Of a stretch of DNA of 64,000 bases, positions 54,702-63,753 are shown piece by piece; positions within the stretch are counted from its first letter, which is position 1, and every line of letters begins with the position of its first letter. Source of the stretch: Providencia rettgeri (GTDB taxonomy: Bacteria; Pseudomonadota; Gammaproteobacteria; Enterobacterales; Enterobacteriaceae); contig NZ_CP096258.1 in NCBI RefSeq assembly GCF_023205015.1, forward strand, positions 3,844,001 through 3,908,000, in the 5' to 3' direction. The notes beneath the pieces were generated by a model. It made no database searches, was not told the DNA's origin, and saw nothing but the letters and a program-made list of their open reading frames with translations. The position numbers and the translations under genes are program-made.

Positions 54702-54986
54702 TTATTCCGTGACTTTATACTGGGCGACGATTTTCTGAATATCGCTATGGGGACGCGCGATAACCAGTGATGTCACAACGGTGCCAATACGAGAGGCAGA
54801 TTCAACACCTGAATCCACTGCAGCTTTCACCGCACCCACATCGCCTTTGACCATGGCGGTAACTAAACCTGACCCAACATTTTCATAACCAATCAGCACA
54901 ACATTTGCGGCTTTACACATCGAGTCTGCAGCTTCAATACAAGCCACTAACCCTTGAGTTTCAATAAGACCTAATGCGTCACCCAT
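54702..54986 (-). CDS. BMC hexamer shell protein 2
   Basis: A 94-aa single-domain BMC protein, a close paralogue of its neighbours. It has KAANVVLIGYENVG where the others have VELIGY, and ends IVAQYKVTE. It starts with TCCGGAGGAAAAAATATG as ribosome region. Confidence 0.92.
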   Translation of the reverse strand: MGDALGLIETQGLVACIEAADSMCKAANVVLIGYENVGSGLVTAMVKGDVGAVKAAVDSGVESASRIGTVVTSLVIARPHSDIQKIVAQYKVTE

Positions 54987-55006
54987 ATTTTTTCCTCCGG
55001 AAAAAG

Positions 55007-55285
55007 TTATGCCTTATGCTTAATAACGATTTTGTTGATATCGTTGTGTGGACGCGCAATGACCAGTGAAGTGACAACTTCACCAACACGCTGCGCTGAT
55101 TCAACACCCGAATCGACAGCTGCTTTGACTGCGCCGACATCGCCTTTAACCATTGCGGTAACGAGACCTGAACCGACATTTTCGTAGCCAATTAGCTCAA
55201 CATTTGCCGCTTTGCACATGGCATCAGCTGCTTCGATACAAGCCACCAGACCTTTTGTTTCAATAAGACCTAATGCATCACCCAT
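55007..55285 (-). CDS. BMC hexamer shell protein 1
   Basis: A 92-aa single-domain BMC protein, the first clear gene of the choline operon. It has the same ETKGLVACIEAADAMC core. Transcription must begin upstream, in the 55286-55903 gap. Three tandem paralogues could mix in facets to adjust pore and curvature. Confidence 0.92.
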   Translation of the reverse strand: MGDALGLIETKGLVACIEAADAMCKAANVELIGYENVGSGLVTAMVKGDVGAVKAAVDSGVESAQRVGEVVTSLVIARPHNDINKIVIKHKA

Positions 55286-55310
55286 TGTTGTTTCCTCCGA
55301 GAAGCCTTCT

Positions 55311-55433
55311 TTATTTTTCTTTACCTTCCATATTCCAAGCTAATGTGTCCGAGTACATGTCCCTTGCAATATCTGGGTAAACATTTACGCCAATGGTGTC
55401 TGCGCGGTGATCTATTGAACGCAACCTTTGGCT
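55311..55433 (-). CDS. possible small ORF or gene fragment before shell genes
   Basis: The frame is open for 40 codons to a stop at 55313-55311, 26 nt before the first shell ATG. The peptide reads RSIDHRADTIGVNVYPDIA, then RDMYSDTLAWNMEGKEK, which looks protein-like rather than random. No ATG begins it; TTG at 55424 is possible, or ATG at 55358 with AAGGGAC upstream for a 15-residue peptide. An upstream TGA at 55436 limits it. It could be the tail of a decayed gene or a leader. I do not recognise it. Confidence 0.35.
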   Translation of the reverse strand, partial: SQRLRSIDHRADTIGVNVYPDIARDMYSDTLAWNMEGKEK

Positions 55434-55439
55434 TCAGAC

Positions 55440-55903
55440 TCACTATAGAACCGAAAAATAAAAACGAAATATAAATCCACATACGGTAGATAATTAGTGT
55501 TTTAATCTAAAATTTAGTGTGATTTATTGAATTATTTATATGTAAACTCTGAAAAAGCCAAAAATTCACGTATCTATATGGTCAGAAAAAATGGGCCAAA
55601 CATGGATTTAGCATTAGCTAATTAGATTGTTAATAAAATATTATTAGGCTGATAAATGGGGGTGATTTGTGGGATGATAACTGTGGGTTCGCTCACTCAG
55701 TTATAAGCTTTACCTACTAGCCGACACCGCAAGCTAAGTGCTGCACAAGAGAGAAACTCCCCCTTCATGATGACAAGTCTCTGCGAGGTTGTGGCCGCTA
55801 TCATTTGTGAATAGAACAAAAAGGAAATAAACAGAAAAGAGGTATCGTCAATTAACGATGAAGCGCACTACTTCACCGCTAAACTGATTCAATAAGAACT
55901 GAA
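55440..55903. other. intergenic region with a hairpin, no gene
   Basis: This gap contains the cut promoter region and a GC-richer part (about 55670-55800). ATAACTG (55678-55684) and CAGTTAT (55698-55704) form a hairpin with inner partial pairing. I can support no open frame. It may hold the terminator of the FidL-like gene, which reads toward it, or an RNA. Confidence 0.35.
55494..55520 (-). promoter_or_regulatory. direct heptamer repeats upstream of cut operon
   Basis: ACACTAA (minus strand) occurs at 55520-55514 and again at 55500-55494, 20 bp apart, i.e. two helical turns on one face. It lies ~210 bp upstream of the first shell gene. That arrangement suits an activator dimer. The regulator is not identified. 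Confidence 0.4.
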
Positions 55904-56422
55904 TTAATCAAATTTACTGCCAGGCTTTAACGTACAGATATAAAGTGGGGAATTAATTGAACTGAGTAGTAAAGCTTTGTCATTGAGCTTTTGCGCATTA
56001 AGAAATAGCCCATCATGGCTATCTGACATTTCTCTCATAAAATAATCAAATATCACATTTGGCGATTCATCAATAGAAGAAGCGCTCGCCTCCCACTGAC
56101 TAATACTATAATGACGCTCCGTCGGTGATATCCGTTTTGTCGTATAGTTGAATTTCACATAGCGCTGTAAATACAACCAGCCCGCTTTAGAATCGGTATA
56201 GCCCTCCACCACAATTGAGCCCTTTCCATTCGCGCCAAAATTGAAGTGAATATTGCCGTTAACGTTTTCGTCTTTCATATTTTCAAAGCGCATGATGCCT
56301 TTAGTAGAGCACACCATTAAGCCATCTTGTTTATTGGAAAATAAGACTGACTGGGTATAAATCGCCACAACAATAAATAACAAAAAACTCAGTAAGCATA
56401 ATACTTTTCCTGATATCTTCAT
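55904..56422 (-). CDS. FidL-like membrane protein
   Basis: A 172-aa protein with an N-terminal membrane helix (LCLLSFLLFIVVAIYTQSVLF) and a periplasmic rest (HFNFGANGKGSIVVEGYT, LYICTLKPGS). It overlaps the preceding regulator by an ATGA, a coupling typical of MarT/FidL and ToxR/ToxS pairs. It likely stabilises or tunes the regulator's periplasmic part. ATG at 56422 preferred over 56434. Confidence 0.8.
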   Translation of the reverse strand: MKISGKVLCLLSFLLFIVVAIYTQSVLFSNKQDGLMVCSTKGIMRFENMKDENVNGNIHFNFGANGKGSIVVEGYTDSKAGWLYLQRYVKFNYTTKRISPTERHYSISQWEASASSIDESPNVIFDYFMREMSDSHDGLFLNAQKLNDKALLLSSINSPLYICTLKPGSKFD

Positions 56423-57261
56423 GATGGTTTCCAAGAATAGTAAAAGTAGTTATCGCAATAGCTAAATGGGTTATCTTCATTGACTGCACAATGTGCAAGA
56501 AATACTCGACCTAGTCCGTTAGTCTGTAATTTGTCCCCATAGAAAAAAACAAACCGTTCTTTCTCAACACACTCTAGATTTAAGTTATTCCTAACCTTAT
56601 CAAAATTTTGTACATAGTTTAGTGCGACAGTGTTATTGATCATTTTTTCATTCGACAATACATCACAATGAGTATGCTCAAGCACGGTCATATTAATCGG
56701 CACTGATGGTTGATTTGATAAATAAGCCATGACAGCTAATAAAATGGAACACAATAGAAAAGCACCACTGGCAAGATACCAACAGATTTCTTTTTTTTCT
56801 GGTGTCAGTGTTGAATCTATTTTTTGAGGGTCTGTAGGATCAGAGATAGGTTGGGAAGTTGGAGATAAAACAACCGCTGTTTCTTCTATTTCACTTAAGC
56901 TAGTTATTAATTCAGTTGTCTGAATTTTAATATCATCAATTAATTCAAGGGAAACATCAGAATTAAACTCTAATCGCCCCCGAGCAACTGTCACAATAAT
57001 ATTTTCAATACCATATGGGCGAAATGCTTTTCGTAATATACTGAGATATTGGTTTAAATTACTGTTTGATGACACTAATCCATTATCATCCCATACTGCT
57101 TTTAATACCTCATCTCGGGGAACAACCCCCCTATGTTGAATAAAATAAAATAATAATGCATTCGCCGTTATCGACAGTTGGGTATCCACCTCGTCTTCTT
57201 TTAAAGATAAAGTGCCATCAACCGCATCATATAGAATGAAAGCATTGATTTTATATTTCAC
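56419..57261 (-). CDS. MarT/CadC-like transmembrane regulator
   Basis: A 280-aa protein with an N-terminal OmpR-type winged helix (residues ~15-105: TANALLFYFIQHRGVVPRDEVLKAVW, LVSSNSNLNQYLSILRKAF, VTVARGRLEF), a linker, a membrane helix (LASGAFLLCSILLAVMAYL) and a periplasmic domain of ~90 residues with several cysteines. It would sense an outside signal and activate genes directly from the membrane. Targets are unknown; the cut operon and FMN reductase are neighbours. Confidence 0.85.
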   Translation of the reverse strand: MKYKINAFILYDAVDGTLSLKEDEVDTQLSITANALLFYFIQHRGVVPRDEVLKAVWDDNGLVSSNSNLNQYLSILRKAFRPYGIENIIVTVARGRLEFNSDVSLELIDDIKIQTTELITSLSEIEETAVVLSPTSQPISDPTDPQKIDSTLTPEKKEICWYLASGAFLLCSILLAVMAYLSNQPSVPINMTVLEHTHCDVLSNEKMINNTVALNYVQNFDKVRNNLNLECVEKERFVFFYGDKLQTNGLGRVFLAHCAVNEDNPFSYCDNYFYYSWKPS

Positions 57262-57340
57262 TGTCGCCTCATGTGCTTATTTTTGGAATAAAATTGCACT
57301 ACCGTTATCACTGCTATTTTCACTTACATAATATTTTTAT

Positions 57341-57913
57341 TTATAGAATTTTTTCAAATGAAATAGTCGTTAACCGACTAACAATCGCATCACGTTCTTG
57401 CTGTGACAATGTTTCGCCCTCCGTCAATGATGAAAGCCATAGCCCATCCGCGGCATAGCGTACTAACGCGCCTAAATAACTGTTATCAAACTCATCCCCC
57501 TTCGCCAGATGGTTGCTTACCCAATCTCGCCAACACTGACGCAATACGGGTTCCGTTGGCATCGCTAAAGAGAGTAAAGCAAGTTGAAAACTTTCATCAG
57601 ACTCTTTCAGCTCACCAATGTAGTGCAAATAAGCACGAGAAAACCGGCCATAGGGATTTGAGTCATTACCCATAATGGTATGGATCCGCTCATCCATAAT
57701 TTCGAGTAATTGGAGAAAAAGCGCATGAATAAGCTCCTGTTTGGAGGGGAAATGGTGCATCAGCCCTCCTTTGCTAACACCCGCCTCCCTTGCCACTGCA
57801 TTAAGAGAGAGCGAAGAGATCCCTTCTCTGCCAGCAATAATGCGAGCCGCTTTCAGGAGCTCCACTTGAAGCTTGATAGGGTCTTTTTTTCTGTGTTGCG
57901 CGGATTTATTCAT
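57341..57913 (-). CDS. TetR/AcrR-family regulator
   Basis: A 190-aa regulator. The HTH is at about residues 13-60: LLKAARIIAGREGISSLSLNAVAREAGVSKGGLMHHFPSKQELIHAL. The ATG at 57913 (MNKSAQHRKK) is preferred because a palindromic operator lies just upstream at 57924-57941; a start at 57982 would put the operator inside the coding region. It is divergent from an FMN reductase, its probable target. Confidence 0.9.
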   Translation of the reverse strand: MNKSAQHRKKDPIKLQVELLKAARIIAGREGISSLSLNAVAREAGVSKGGLMHHFPSKQELIHALFLQLLEIMDERIHTIMGNDSNPYGRFSRAYLHYIGELKESDESFQLALLSLAMPTEPVLRQCWRDWVSNHLAKGDEFDNSYLGALVRYAADGLWLSSLTEGETLSQQERDAIVSRLTTISFEKIL

Positions 57914-57923
57914 GCAACGAATG

Positions 57924-57941
57924 ATACCGACCAGTCGGTAT
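57924..57941. promoter_or_regulatory. palindromic TetR-type operator
   Basis: ATACCGAC-CA-GTCGGTAT is a perfect 8-bp inverted repeat with 2 central bases, 10 bp before the regulator ATG. It fits an autoregulated TetR-family site; the divergent FMN reductase gene starts ~265 bp away. Confidence 0.8.
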
Positions 57942-58206
57942 GTTTCATTTTGACTAAAATCAAGTAACCCTGATTTGTTCATGGGTAAATCTAAATAGTG
58001 GAAGAGGACTCACAATATCGAATAGTGATACGTTATAACTCTATAATTAATTTAAAAATATCAAATATTTTTGAGGGCATTTAATTTGACTTAGTTTTGC
58101 ACATATTCGTATTATGATGTTTAATAATGACAACAAAATAAAATTCTGACGACGTAAAAACGGTTTGCAATGTTCCTAATTAACTATCCGTAAAAGAGGT
58201 TTTATC

Positions 58207-58767
58207 ATGTCAAATCAATACAATATTGGCGTTATTGTTGGTAGCTTACGTGCTGATTCTTATAATTTAGTTGTTGCTAAAGCCATAACTAAATTATTCC
58301 CTGCGAATTTCACGTTTAAGTTTATCGATATTGGTGAGTTACCTCTCTACAACCAAGATGCAGACCAAAATGTACCTTCTGTTGTGGCTAATTTCAAATC
58401 TCAAATCAAAGCCTGTGATGGCATTATTTTCGCCACCCCAGAATATAACCGTTCAATGCCTGGCGTATTGAAAAATGCGATTGACCAAGGCTCTCGCCCA
58501 TGGGGAGATAACTCATGGGATGGTATTCCTGCTGGAGTACTAGGGGTATCTATTGGCAATATTAGTACAGCTATTGCACAACAACATTTGCGTAATAGCT
58601 TGGCATTTTTGAATATGCCAACAATGAACCAACCAGAGTGCTATTTGAAGTGGTATGAAGGAATGGTTGATGAACAAGGTAATATTTCCCCAAAAAGCAA
58701 AGATTTCTTACAGCCGTGGGCCGATACCTTTGCCAAATTTGTTGCCCATAATGCAGCGAGTAAATAA
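58207..58767 (+). CDS. NADPH-dependent FMN reductase (ChrR/YieF type)
   Basis: A 186-aa flavodoxin-fold reductase. GSLRADSYNLVVAK at the N terminus binds FMN phosphate and ATPEYNRSMPGVLKNAIDQGSRP is the family signature. Members reduce quinones, chromate or nitro compounds. AAAGAGG precedes the ATG. Divergent from the TetR gene, which probably represses it. Confidence 0.92.
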   Translation: MSNQYNIGVIVGSLRADSYNLVVAKAITKLFPANFTFKFIDIGELPLYNQDADQNVPSVVANFKSQIKACDGIIFATPEYNRSMPGVLKNAIDQGSRPWGDNSWDGIPAGVLGVSIGNISTAIAQQHLRNSLAFLNMPTMNQPECYLKWYEGMVDEQGNISPKSKDFLQPWADTFAKFVAHNAASK

Positions 58768-58864
58768 GTCGCTGAGCTTATTTAGCCAAATTATTCGATG
58801 ATGTACTTAATCTGGCAGCTACCAATTTTGATAGCGGTAACTGTCAGGTTAAATTGCACTCTTC

Positions 58865-59344
58865 TTACTTAACCATATCACTGTTAATACTATAGCTTGA
58901 TGTATTTGCCATTACATGACGCCTTGATATTGAAGTGTATTTCATCTGAATATACTGATGCGGTATTAATTCACTACTTTTTATTGAATCAGGAAAGATA
59001 TCAGAAACCTCAATCAGAGAAACGCCCGAGAGTTTAACCTCGTAATATTTCTCAAGCTGTCCATGCTGACTGGTACGATAAAAAACAAATACAGCCTCTA
59101 ATACTTCATTACTATCTAGCGAGGTGGAAAGTAAAGGTGATGATTTATCAATTAATTTAGTAAACACAACGGGTTGATAAGCTGCATTTTGAGCTCTAAA
59201 TGAACCACTGTTTAAACTAATAACTTGAATTTCATCTTCGTGACCAATCTGGTGACGATTACCAATTGAATCAATGGTGGAACATCCTGCAGAAATTAAA
59301 CCTTGGTTCTTGCCAGTTAAGGTTAAATAAATCGGCTCAGCCAT
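58865..59344 (-). CDS. hcp: Hcp-family type VI secretion tube protein (orphan)
   Basis: A 159-aa Hcp protein, which forms hexameric tubes of the type VI secretion system. MAEPIYLTLTGKNQGLISAGCS and GHEDEIQVISL are the family start. It lacks nearby tss genes, so it is an orphan that would use a core system elsewhere. The ATG at 59344 was chosen; an earlier in-frame ATG at 59461 would overlap the immunity gene. It follows the putative immunity gene by 13 bp. Confidence 0.93.
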   Translation of the reverse strand: MAEPIYLTLTGKNQGLISAGCSTIDSIGNRHQIGHEDEIQVISLNSGSFRAQNAAYQPVVFTKLIDKSSPLLSTSLDSNEVLEAVFVFYRTSQHGQLEKYYEVKLSGVSLIEVSDIFPDSIKSSELIPHQYIQMKYTSISRRHVMANTSSYSINSDMVK

Positions 59345-59357
59345 AAAAAGTCCTTTG

Positions 59358-59762
59358 TTAATCACATAGAGATATGTTTTTGACATACGTCGTTGGAGAC
59401 ATCCATGACATTTTATCACAGGTTTGATAACCATCACTTTTAAGCATGAATCCAACACCAAAAGAAATAGGTATTCCAGTGATTAAGGCTATATAGATCA
59501 AGTAACTTAAATATCGACCTATAATAATATGATGCTTTGGATGCCTTTCGAATATAAATACATAAACCACACAAGACATAGCATAAAATATAAGCGGAAA
59601 ACCAATTGAATACATAGCTATACCGCTAGAAAAAACAATTTTATCTTCCATAAAAAAAAGTGAATGAAGTGACTCATAAACAGGGATCATTATTGCAGAA
59701 ACTATAATAAGTAAAAAAACTCCGCCCATGATTTTCAAAGATTTTCTCATCATAAATATCAT
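59358..59762 (-). CDS. DUF1240-type membrane protein, probable immunity
   Basis: A 134-aa protein with four membrane helices (about residues 10-30, 45-66, 80-100 range, hydrophobic and aromatic-rich). It overlaps the upstream effector gene by an ATGA. Small membrane proteins of this type often neutralise membrane-active type VI effectors. Function is inferred from position and topology. Confidence 0.7.
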   Translation of the reverse strand: MIFMMRKSLKIMGGVFLLIIVSAIMIPVYESLHSLFFMEDKIVFSSGIAMYSIGFPLIFYAMSCVVYVFIFERHPKHHIIIGRYLSYLIYIALITGIPISFGVGFMLKSDGYQTCDKMSWMSPTTYVKNISLCD

Positions 59763-60670
59763 CTTCTAGGTAACATATGAAGAACTTTATTAATATCCGC
59801 TGTTGGCTTATATTCCCTTTCCCACGTTGTTTTTAACAGCTCTATGACTTTCGCACTAATTTGATATTTACTATCTAAATATTCCAACCCAAAGGCAACA
59901 CCAATGCCAACAAAAAAAACAATTCCAGCAACAGCAATAATGCTCCCGCCAAAAACTCCAGCAGCTATTAATGCAGTACCTACTCCCCAAGATGCTGCTG
60001 CCACTAGAGCCGTTTTCGCCATATCCACCGTGATATTGCCAAGAAAATCAGCAAAGGTATATTCGTCCTTAAAAAACCACTCTAGCCCCCGATAAATGGC
60101 AGAAAACACTAGGCAGAAACGAATTCCTCTCGCAATACCCGCTTCTAATCCTTGTTGTCCTATTCCCATATGTAACATCACAGGATGGGCTGCGCCATAT
60201 CGAGTCCCTGTGACTATTCGTCTTAAGCCAGCGTAGCCGGATATGTGTATCATTCGGTTGCCATTAGCAGCAATATGTTCAGTCGCTGTTATACCTAATT
60301 GTCTGAATTCACGGATCAAAACATAGATATCAGGAGTATCACGAAGCGTTCCTGCATAAGGAGAAATAGGGTCTGTCACATTGAAAATATGTCTAAAGGG
60401 GTTATTTCTTCGCTCATCTTCTTTTCGTCTTGCGTTGATATCACCTGCATTGACGATCTCTCTGGGCTTAATATCGTCAATAATTCCAGCTGCCTCATGA
60501 AGGCTAATCAATGCATCATATTGAATATTTGCATTTAAAGCTTCAGTCACACCAATCGCATCAAAGTACTCATGCCGAGGCTTTAACTGGTTAACCCCCA
60601 CATTACCTTTAAGGTAATCTCCTAGATATCCGCTCAATGTCGGATCATATTTTTTAACCACAACCACCAT
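59759..60670 (-). CDS. putative type VI effector with membrane-inserting domain
   Basis: A 303-aa protein. The N-terminal ~150 residues are polar (KYDPTLSGYLGDYLKG, FRHIFNVTDPISPYAGTL) and unrecognised. Residues ~210-265 form two long glycine- and alanine-rich hydrophobic segments (ALVAAASWGVGTALIAAGVFG, then IIAVAGIVFFVGIGVAFGLEY), as in pore-forming toxins. The next genes are a small membrane protein and Hcp. This order fits an effector-immunity-Hcp cassette. Activity is inferred. Confidence 0.6.
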   Translation of the reverse strand: MVVVVKKYDPTLSGYLGDYLKGNVGVNQLKPRHEYFDAIGVTEALNANIQYDALISLHEAAGIIDDIKPREIVNAGDINARRKEDERRNNPFRHIFNVTDPISPYAGTLRDTPDIYVLIREFRQLGITATEHIAANGNRMIHISGYAGLRRIVTGTRYGAAHPVMLHMGIGQQGLEAGIARGIRFCLVFSAIYRGLEWFFKDEYTFADFLGNITVDMAKTALVAAASWGVGTALIAAGVFGGSIIAVAGIVFFVGIGVAFGLEYLDSKYQISAKVIELLKTTWEREYKPTADINKVLHMLPRR

Positions 60671-60841
60671 CCTTAATATTATTCACCTTAAAATTTAACT
60701 TAAGGCTAATTTAATTATAATTATTAATCAACCCAAGCTACAGATAAAAGTTGAGTTACAGAATCTAACCTGTAAAAATCTAAGCTACCGTCCATTCGAA
60801 GCATACCGTAGACAGGTAGCACCATGCTCAACGCACCACCA

Positions 60842-60870
60842 TAAAAAAAGGCACTTCAATGAGTGCCCTT
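60842..60870 (-). terminator. potD terminator
   Basis: On the minus strand GGCACT / AGTGCC with a 6-nt loop is followed by seven Ts. It lies 22 bp past the potD stop. Confidence 0.9.
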
Positions 60871-60891
60871 TGCAAAGAATTAATCAAGCCA

Positions 60892-61941
60892 TTAACGCCC
60901 GGCTTTTAGCTTTTGGAAATACTCTTCGTACAAAATGTTGGTATTCCCGACATCACTTTGCCATTCGCCTTTTTGCAGAACTTCTTCGCTTGGGTAAAGT
61001 GATGGGTCATTGGCAATTTCAGCAGGTAATAATTTTTTAGCTTCTAAATTTGGTGTTGGGTAACCAATAGATTCAGCCACTTGAGCCGCAATTTCTGGAC
61101 GCAATAAGAAATTAATCAGCTTATGAGCCCCTTCCACATTTTTGGCATTCGCTGGGATAGCTAGGCTGTCCATCCAGAAAATTCCGCCTTCTTTAGGCCA
61201 CACCACTTCAATCGGTAAGCCAGCTTGCCTTGCCACAAATGCAGAGCCATTCCATAACATACCCACATCCACCTCACCTTCAATAAATGGTGTTGCTGGG
61301 TTGTCTGAGTTAAAGGCTAAAATATTTGGACGCAGTTTTTGCAGTTCTTTATACGCCTCTTCAATCTGTTTCGGGTCAGTCGTATTGCCTGAATAACCTA
61401 ATTTTGTCAGCGCCACTTGGAATACTTCCCGTGCGTCATCCATCATCAGCAGGCTATTTTTATATTCCGGTTTCCAAAAATCCGCCCATGAGGTGACAGA
61501 CTGCGGATCAACTGCTTCACCATTAATGCCTATCCCCGTCGCACCCCAAATATAAGGCACGGAATAGTCATTGTTTGGATCGAATTCTTTATGGGTCAGG
61601 TTCGGATCAAGGTTTTTAAAATTGCTCAATTGACTTTGATCGATTTTTTGCAGCATGCCTTCCTTACTCATTTTGGCAATAAAATAAGTGGATGGCACCA
61701 CCAAATCATAAGCCCCTTCTTTATAGGTCTTTAATTTGGTGTACATGCTTTCGTTTGATTCGTAGGTGGAGTAAATCACCTTGATGCCCGTTTCTTTGGT
61801 AAATTGCTCTAATAAACCCGGGGGAACATATTCTGTCCAGTTATAGAAATACAGTACGTCTTTATTATCGTCAGCGGCAGTTGCCGCGCCAATACTTGCA
61901 GCCATTACACCAGCCGCCAGTAGATAGGACCATTTTTTCAT
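60892..61941 (-). CDS. potD: spermidine/putrescine-binding protein PotD
   Basis: A 349-aa periplasmic binding protein for polyamines. The signal MKKWSYLLAAGVMAASIGAATAA is cleaved before DDNKDVLYFYNWTEYVP. YESNESMYTKLKTY, the ligand region PSTYFIAKMSKEGML and GMLWNGSAFVARQ match PotD. The ATG at 61941 matches the family; an upstream one at 61992 adds 17 residues. It ends the potABCD operon after a terminator-like hairpin. Confidence 0.95.
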   Translation of the reverse strand: MKKWSYLLAAGVMAASIGAATAADDNKDVLYFYNWTEYVPPGLLEQFTKETGIKVIYSTYESNESMYTKLKTYKEGAYDLVVPSTYFIAKMSKEGMLQKIDQSQLSNFKNLDPNLTHKEFDPNNDYSVPYIWGATGIGINGEAVDPQSVTSWADFWKPEYKNSLLMMDDAREVFQVALTKLGYSGNTTDPKQIEEAYKELQKLRPNILAFNSDNPATPFIEGEVDVGMLWNGSAFVARQAGLPIEVVWPKEGGIFWMDSLAIPANAKNVEGAHKLINFLLRPEIAAQVAESIGYPTPNLEAKKLLPAEIANDPSLYPSEEVLQKGEWQSDVGNTNILYEEYFQKLKAGR

Positions 61942-62059
61942 GACTGAGCTTCCCTCAACAACGTGTTTTTTATCCCTTAATTCATCAAGCAACTCGAATT
62001 ATTTGGGAAATGTATCGTATAGGCTCAATTGGAGCCCACCCTCTCGCCTAATGGCTGTG

Positions 62060-62093
62060 AAAAAAGATGCTGATAGATAAAACTTTCAGCATC
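62060..62093 (-). terminator. intercistronic hairpin potC-potD
   Basis: On the minus strand GATGCTGA / TCAGCATC with a 12-nt loop is followed by TTTTTT. It lies between potC and potD, so it may lower read-through or potD may have its own promoter in the ~120 bp that remain. Confidence 0.75.
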
Positions 62094-62104
62094 ATCGTAT
62101 TAAT

Positions 62105-62893
62105 CTATTGTTTGGCTTTTTTGGCGTATTTATCGCGCATCACCCACTGGCTTAAACACACTAGTAAAAGGGACATAATCAACAACACCGTGGCCAATGC
62201 ATTGACTTCAGGAGAAACGCCCACCTTCACCATGGAGTAAATTTTCAATGGTAAAATTTCATAGCTTGGCCCCGTGACAAATGAGGAAACCACCACATCA
62301 TCCATCGACAAGGTAAAACTGAGTAACCACCCGGCAATAACCGCAGGTAATGCCAAAGGCAGAATGATTTTGCGCAAAATGGTAAATTCCCCCGCCCCAA
62401 GGTCACGCGCTGCTTCTAACATCTTCACATCAAAATCTTTCAACCTTGCATAGACAGTCACGACGACAAACGGCAAGCAAAAGGTAATGTGCGAAAATAA
62501 TAACGACCAAAAACCGAGTGAAACCCCAAGGAGCATAAAGAGAACCAATAATGAAATCGCCATAACGATATCAGGAGACATCATCACCACAAATAACATG
62601 CCACCGACGAAAGGTTTTCCTCTAAAACGATAGCGAAATAAGGCAACGGCTGTGAGTGTACCAATGGCTGTCGCGAAAGTTGCTGACAAAACCGCCATGG
62701 TTAATGAGTGCCCCGCTGCTTCTAATAAGCTATCGTTATTACTCAGTAATTCATACCATTTAGTTGAAAACCCTTGCCACTGAATACCAAAACGTGACTC
62801 ATTAAAGGAATTAACAATCAAAATAATGATTGGAATATAAAGATAAGCGTAGATAATGGCCATAAAGCCACCACGGAGAGTACGTCCGATCAT
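62105..62893 (-). CDS. potC: spermidine/putrescine ABC permease PotC
   Basis: A 262-aa inner-membrane permease with six helices and the EAA loop (EAARDLGAGEFTILRKIILPLALPAVIAG). NSFNESRFGIQWQGFS and the family C terminus are present. It overlaps potB by 4 nt. Confidence 0.96.
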   Translation of the reverse strand: MIGRTLRGGFMAIIYAYLYIPIIILIVNSFNESRFGIQWQGFSTKWYELLSNNDSLLEAAGHSLTMAVLSATFATAIGTLTAVALFRYRFRGKPFVGGMLFVVMMSPDIVMAISLLVLFMLLGVSLGFWSLLFSHITFCLPFVVVTVYARLKDFDVKMLEAARDLGAGEFTILRKIILPLALPAVIAGWLLSFTLSMDDVVVSSFVTGPSYEILPLKIYSMVKVGVSPEVNALATVLLIMSLLLVCLSQWVMRDKYAKKAKQ

Positions 62894-63753
62894 TCTTCAT
62901 ATGCCTTTTTATTCAGAAGCTTAGCTGCTCGGTAATAGACATACAGCAATAATCCCATCATCACTGTAAGGAAAATACTGGTTGCTGCCCCGAATGGCCA
63001 ATCACGAATATTTAAGAACTGGCTCTTAATTACGTTGCCGATCAGTAGATTTTTTGCACCCCCCATTAAATCCGCCACATAGAACAGCCCCATTGCGGGT
63101 AATAACACCAGCAAGCAGCCTGCAATAATTCCTGGCATCGTTAACGGAATGATGATTTTCACAAACCGCTGAAATTTATTCGCACCGAGATCTTTTGCCG
63201 CCTCTATATATGACTTATCCAATTTTTCAATACTTGAATACAGCGGCATCACCATAAACGGCAGTAATATATAAATAAGCCCCAATATCACTGCCTCAGG
63301 GGTATACATAATTTTCAATGGTTTATCGATAACACCAACCCAGAGCAAAAAGTCATTTAAATACCCTTTGGTACTGAGAAAAACTTTTAACCCATAAATG
63401 CGAATCAATGAATTGGTCCAAAATGGCACAATTAACAGAAACAGCATCAAAGGTTGCACTCGTTTAGGTAGCCTTGCCAATATAAAGGCAAATGGATAAC
63501 CGATAACTAAACAGAAAAAAGTTGCGATCACCGCCATATTGAGTGAATGCAACATGACCTCTGCGTACATCGGGTCAGACAAGCGAATGTAATTATCCCA
63601 TGTAAAAACCAAGTCAACTAAGTTGGTGTCGCTACGCGTCAAAAAGCTAGTGCCGATAATCATAATATTAGGCAAAAAGACGAACAGCAGCAGCCAGCCG
63701 ACTACCCCGGTGATAATCACATTCTGCAAAATTTTATGTTTACGAATGATCAT
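62890..63753 (-). CDS. potB: spermidine/putrescine ABC permease PotB
   Basis: A 287-aa permease partner of PotC, with six helices and the EAA loop EAAKDLGANKFQRFVKIIIPLTMPGIIAG. It overlaps the potA end by 14 nt, indicating coupling. Confidence 0.96.
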   Translation of the reverse strand: MIIRKHKILQNVIITGVVGWLLLFVFLPNIMIIGTSFLTRSDTNLVDLVFTWDNYIRLSDPMYAEVMLHSLNMAVIATFFCLVIGYPFAFILARLPKRVQPLMLFLLIVPFWTNSLIRIYGLKVFLSTKGYLNDFLLWVGVIDKPLKIMYTPEAVILGLIYILLPFMVMPLYSSIEKLDKSYIEAAKDLGANKFQRFVKIIIPLTMPGIIAGCLLVLLPAMGLFYVADLMGGAKNLLIGNVIKSQFLNIRDWPFGAATSIFLTVMMGLLLYVYYRAAKLLNKKAYEE

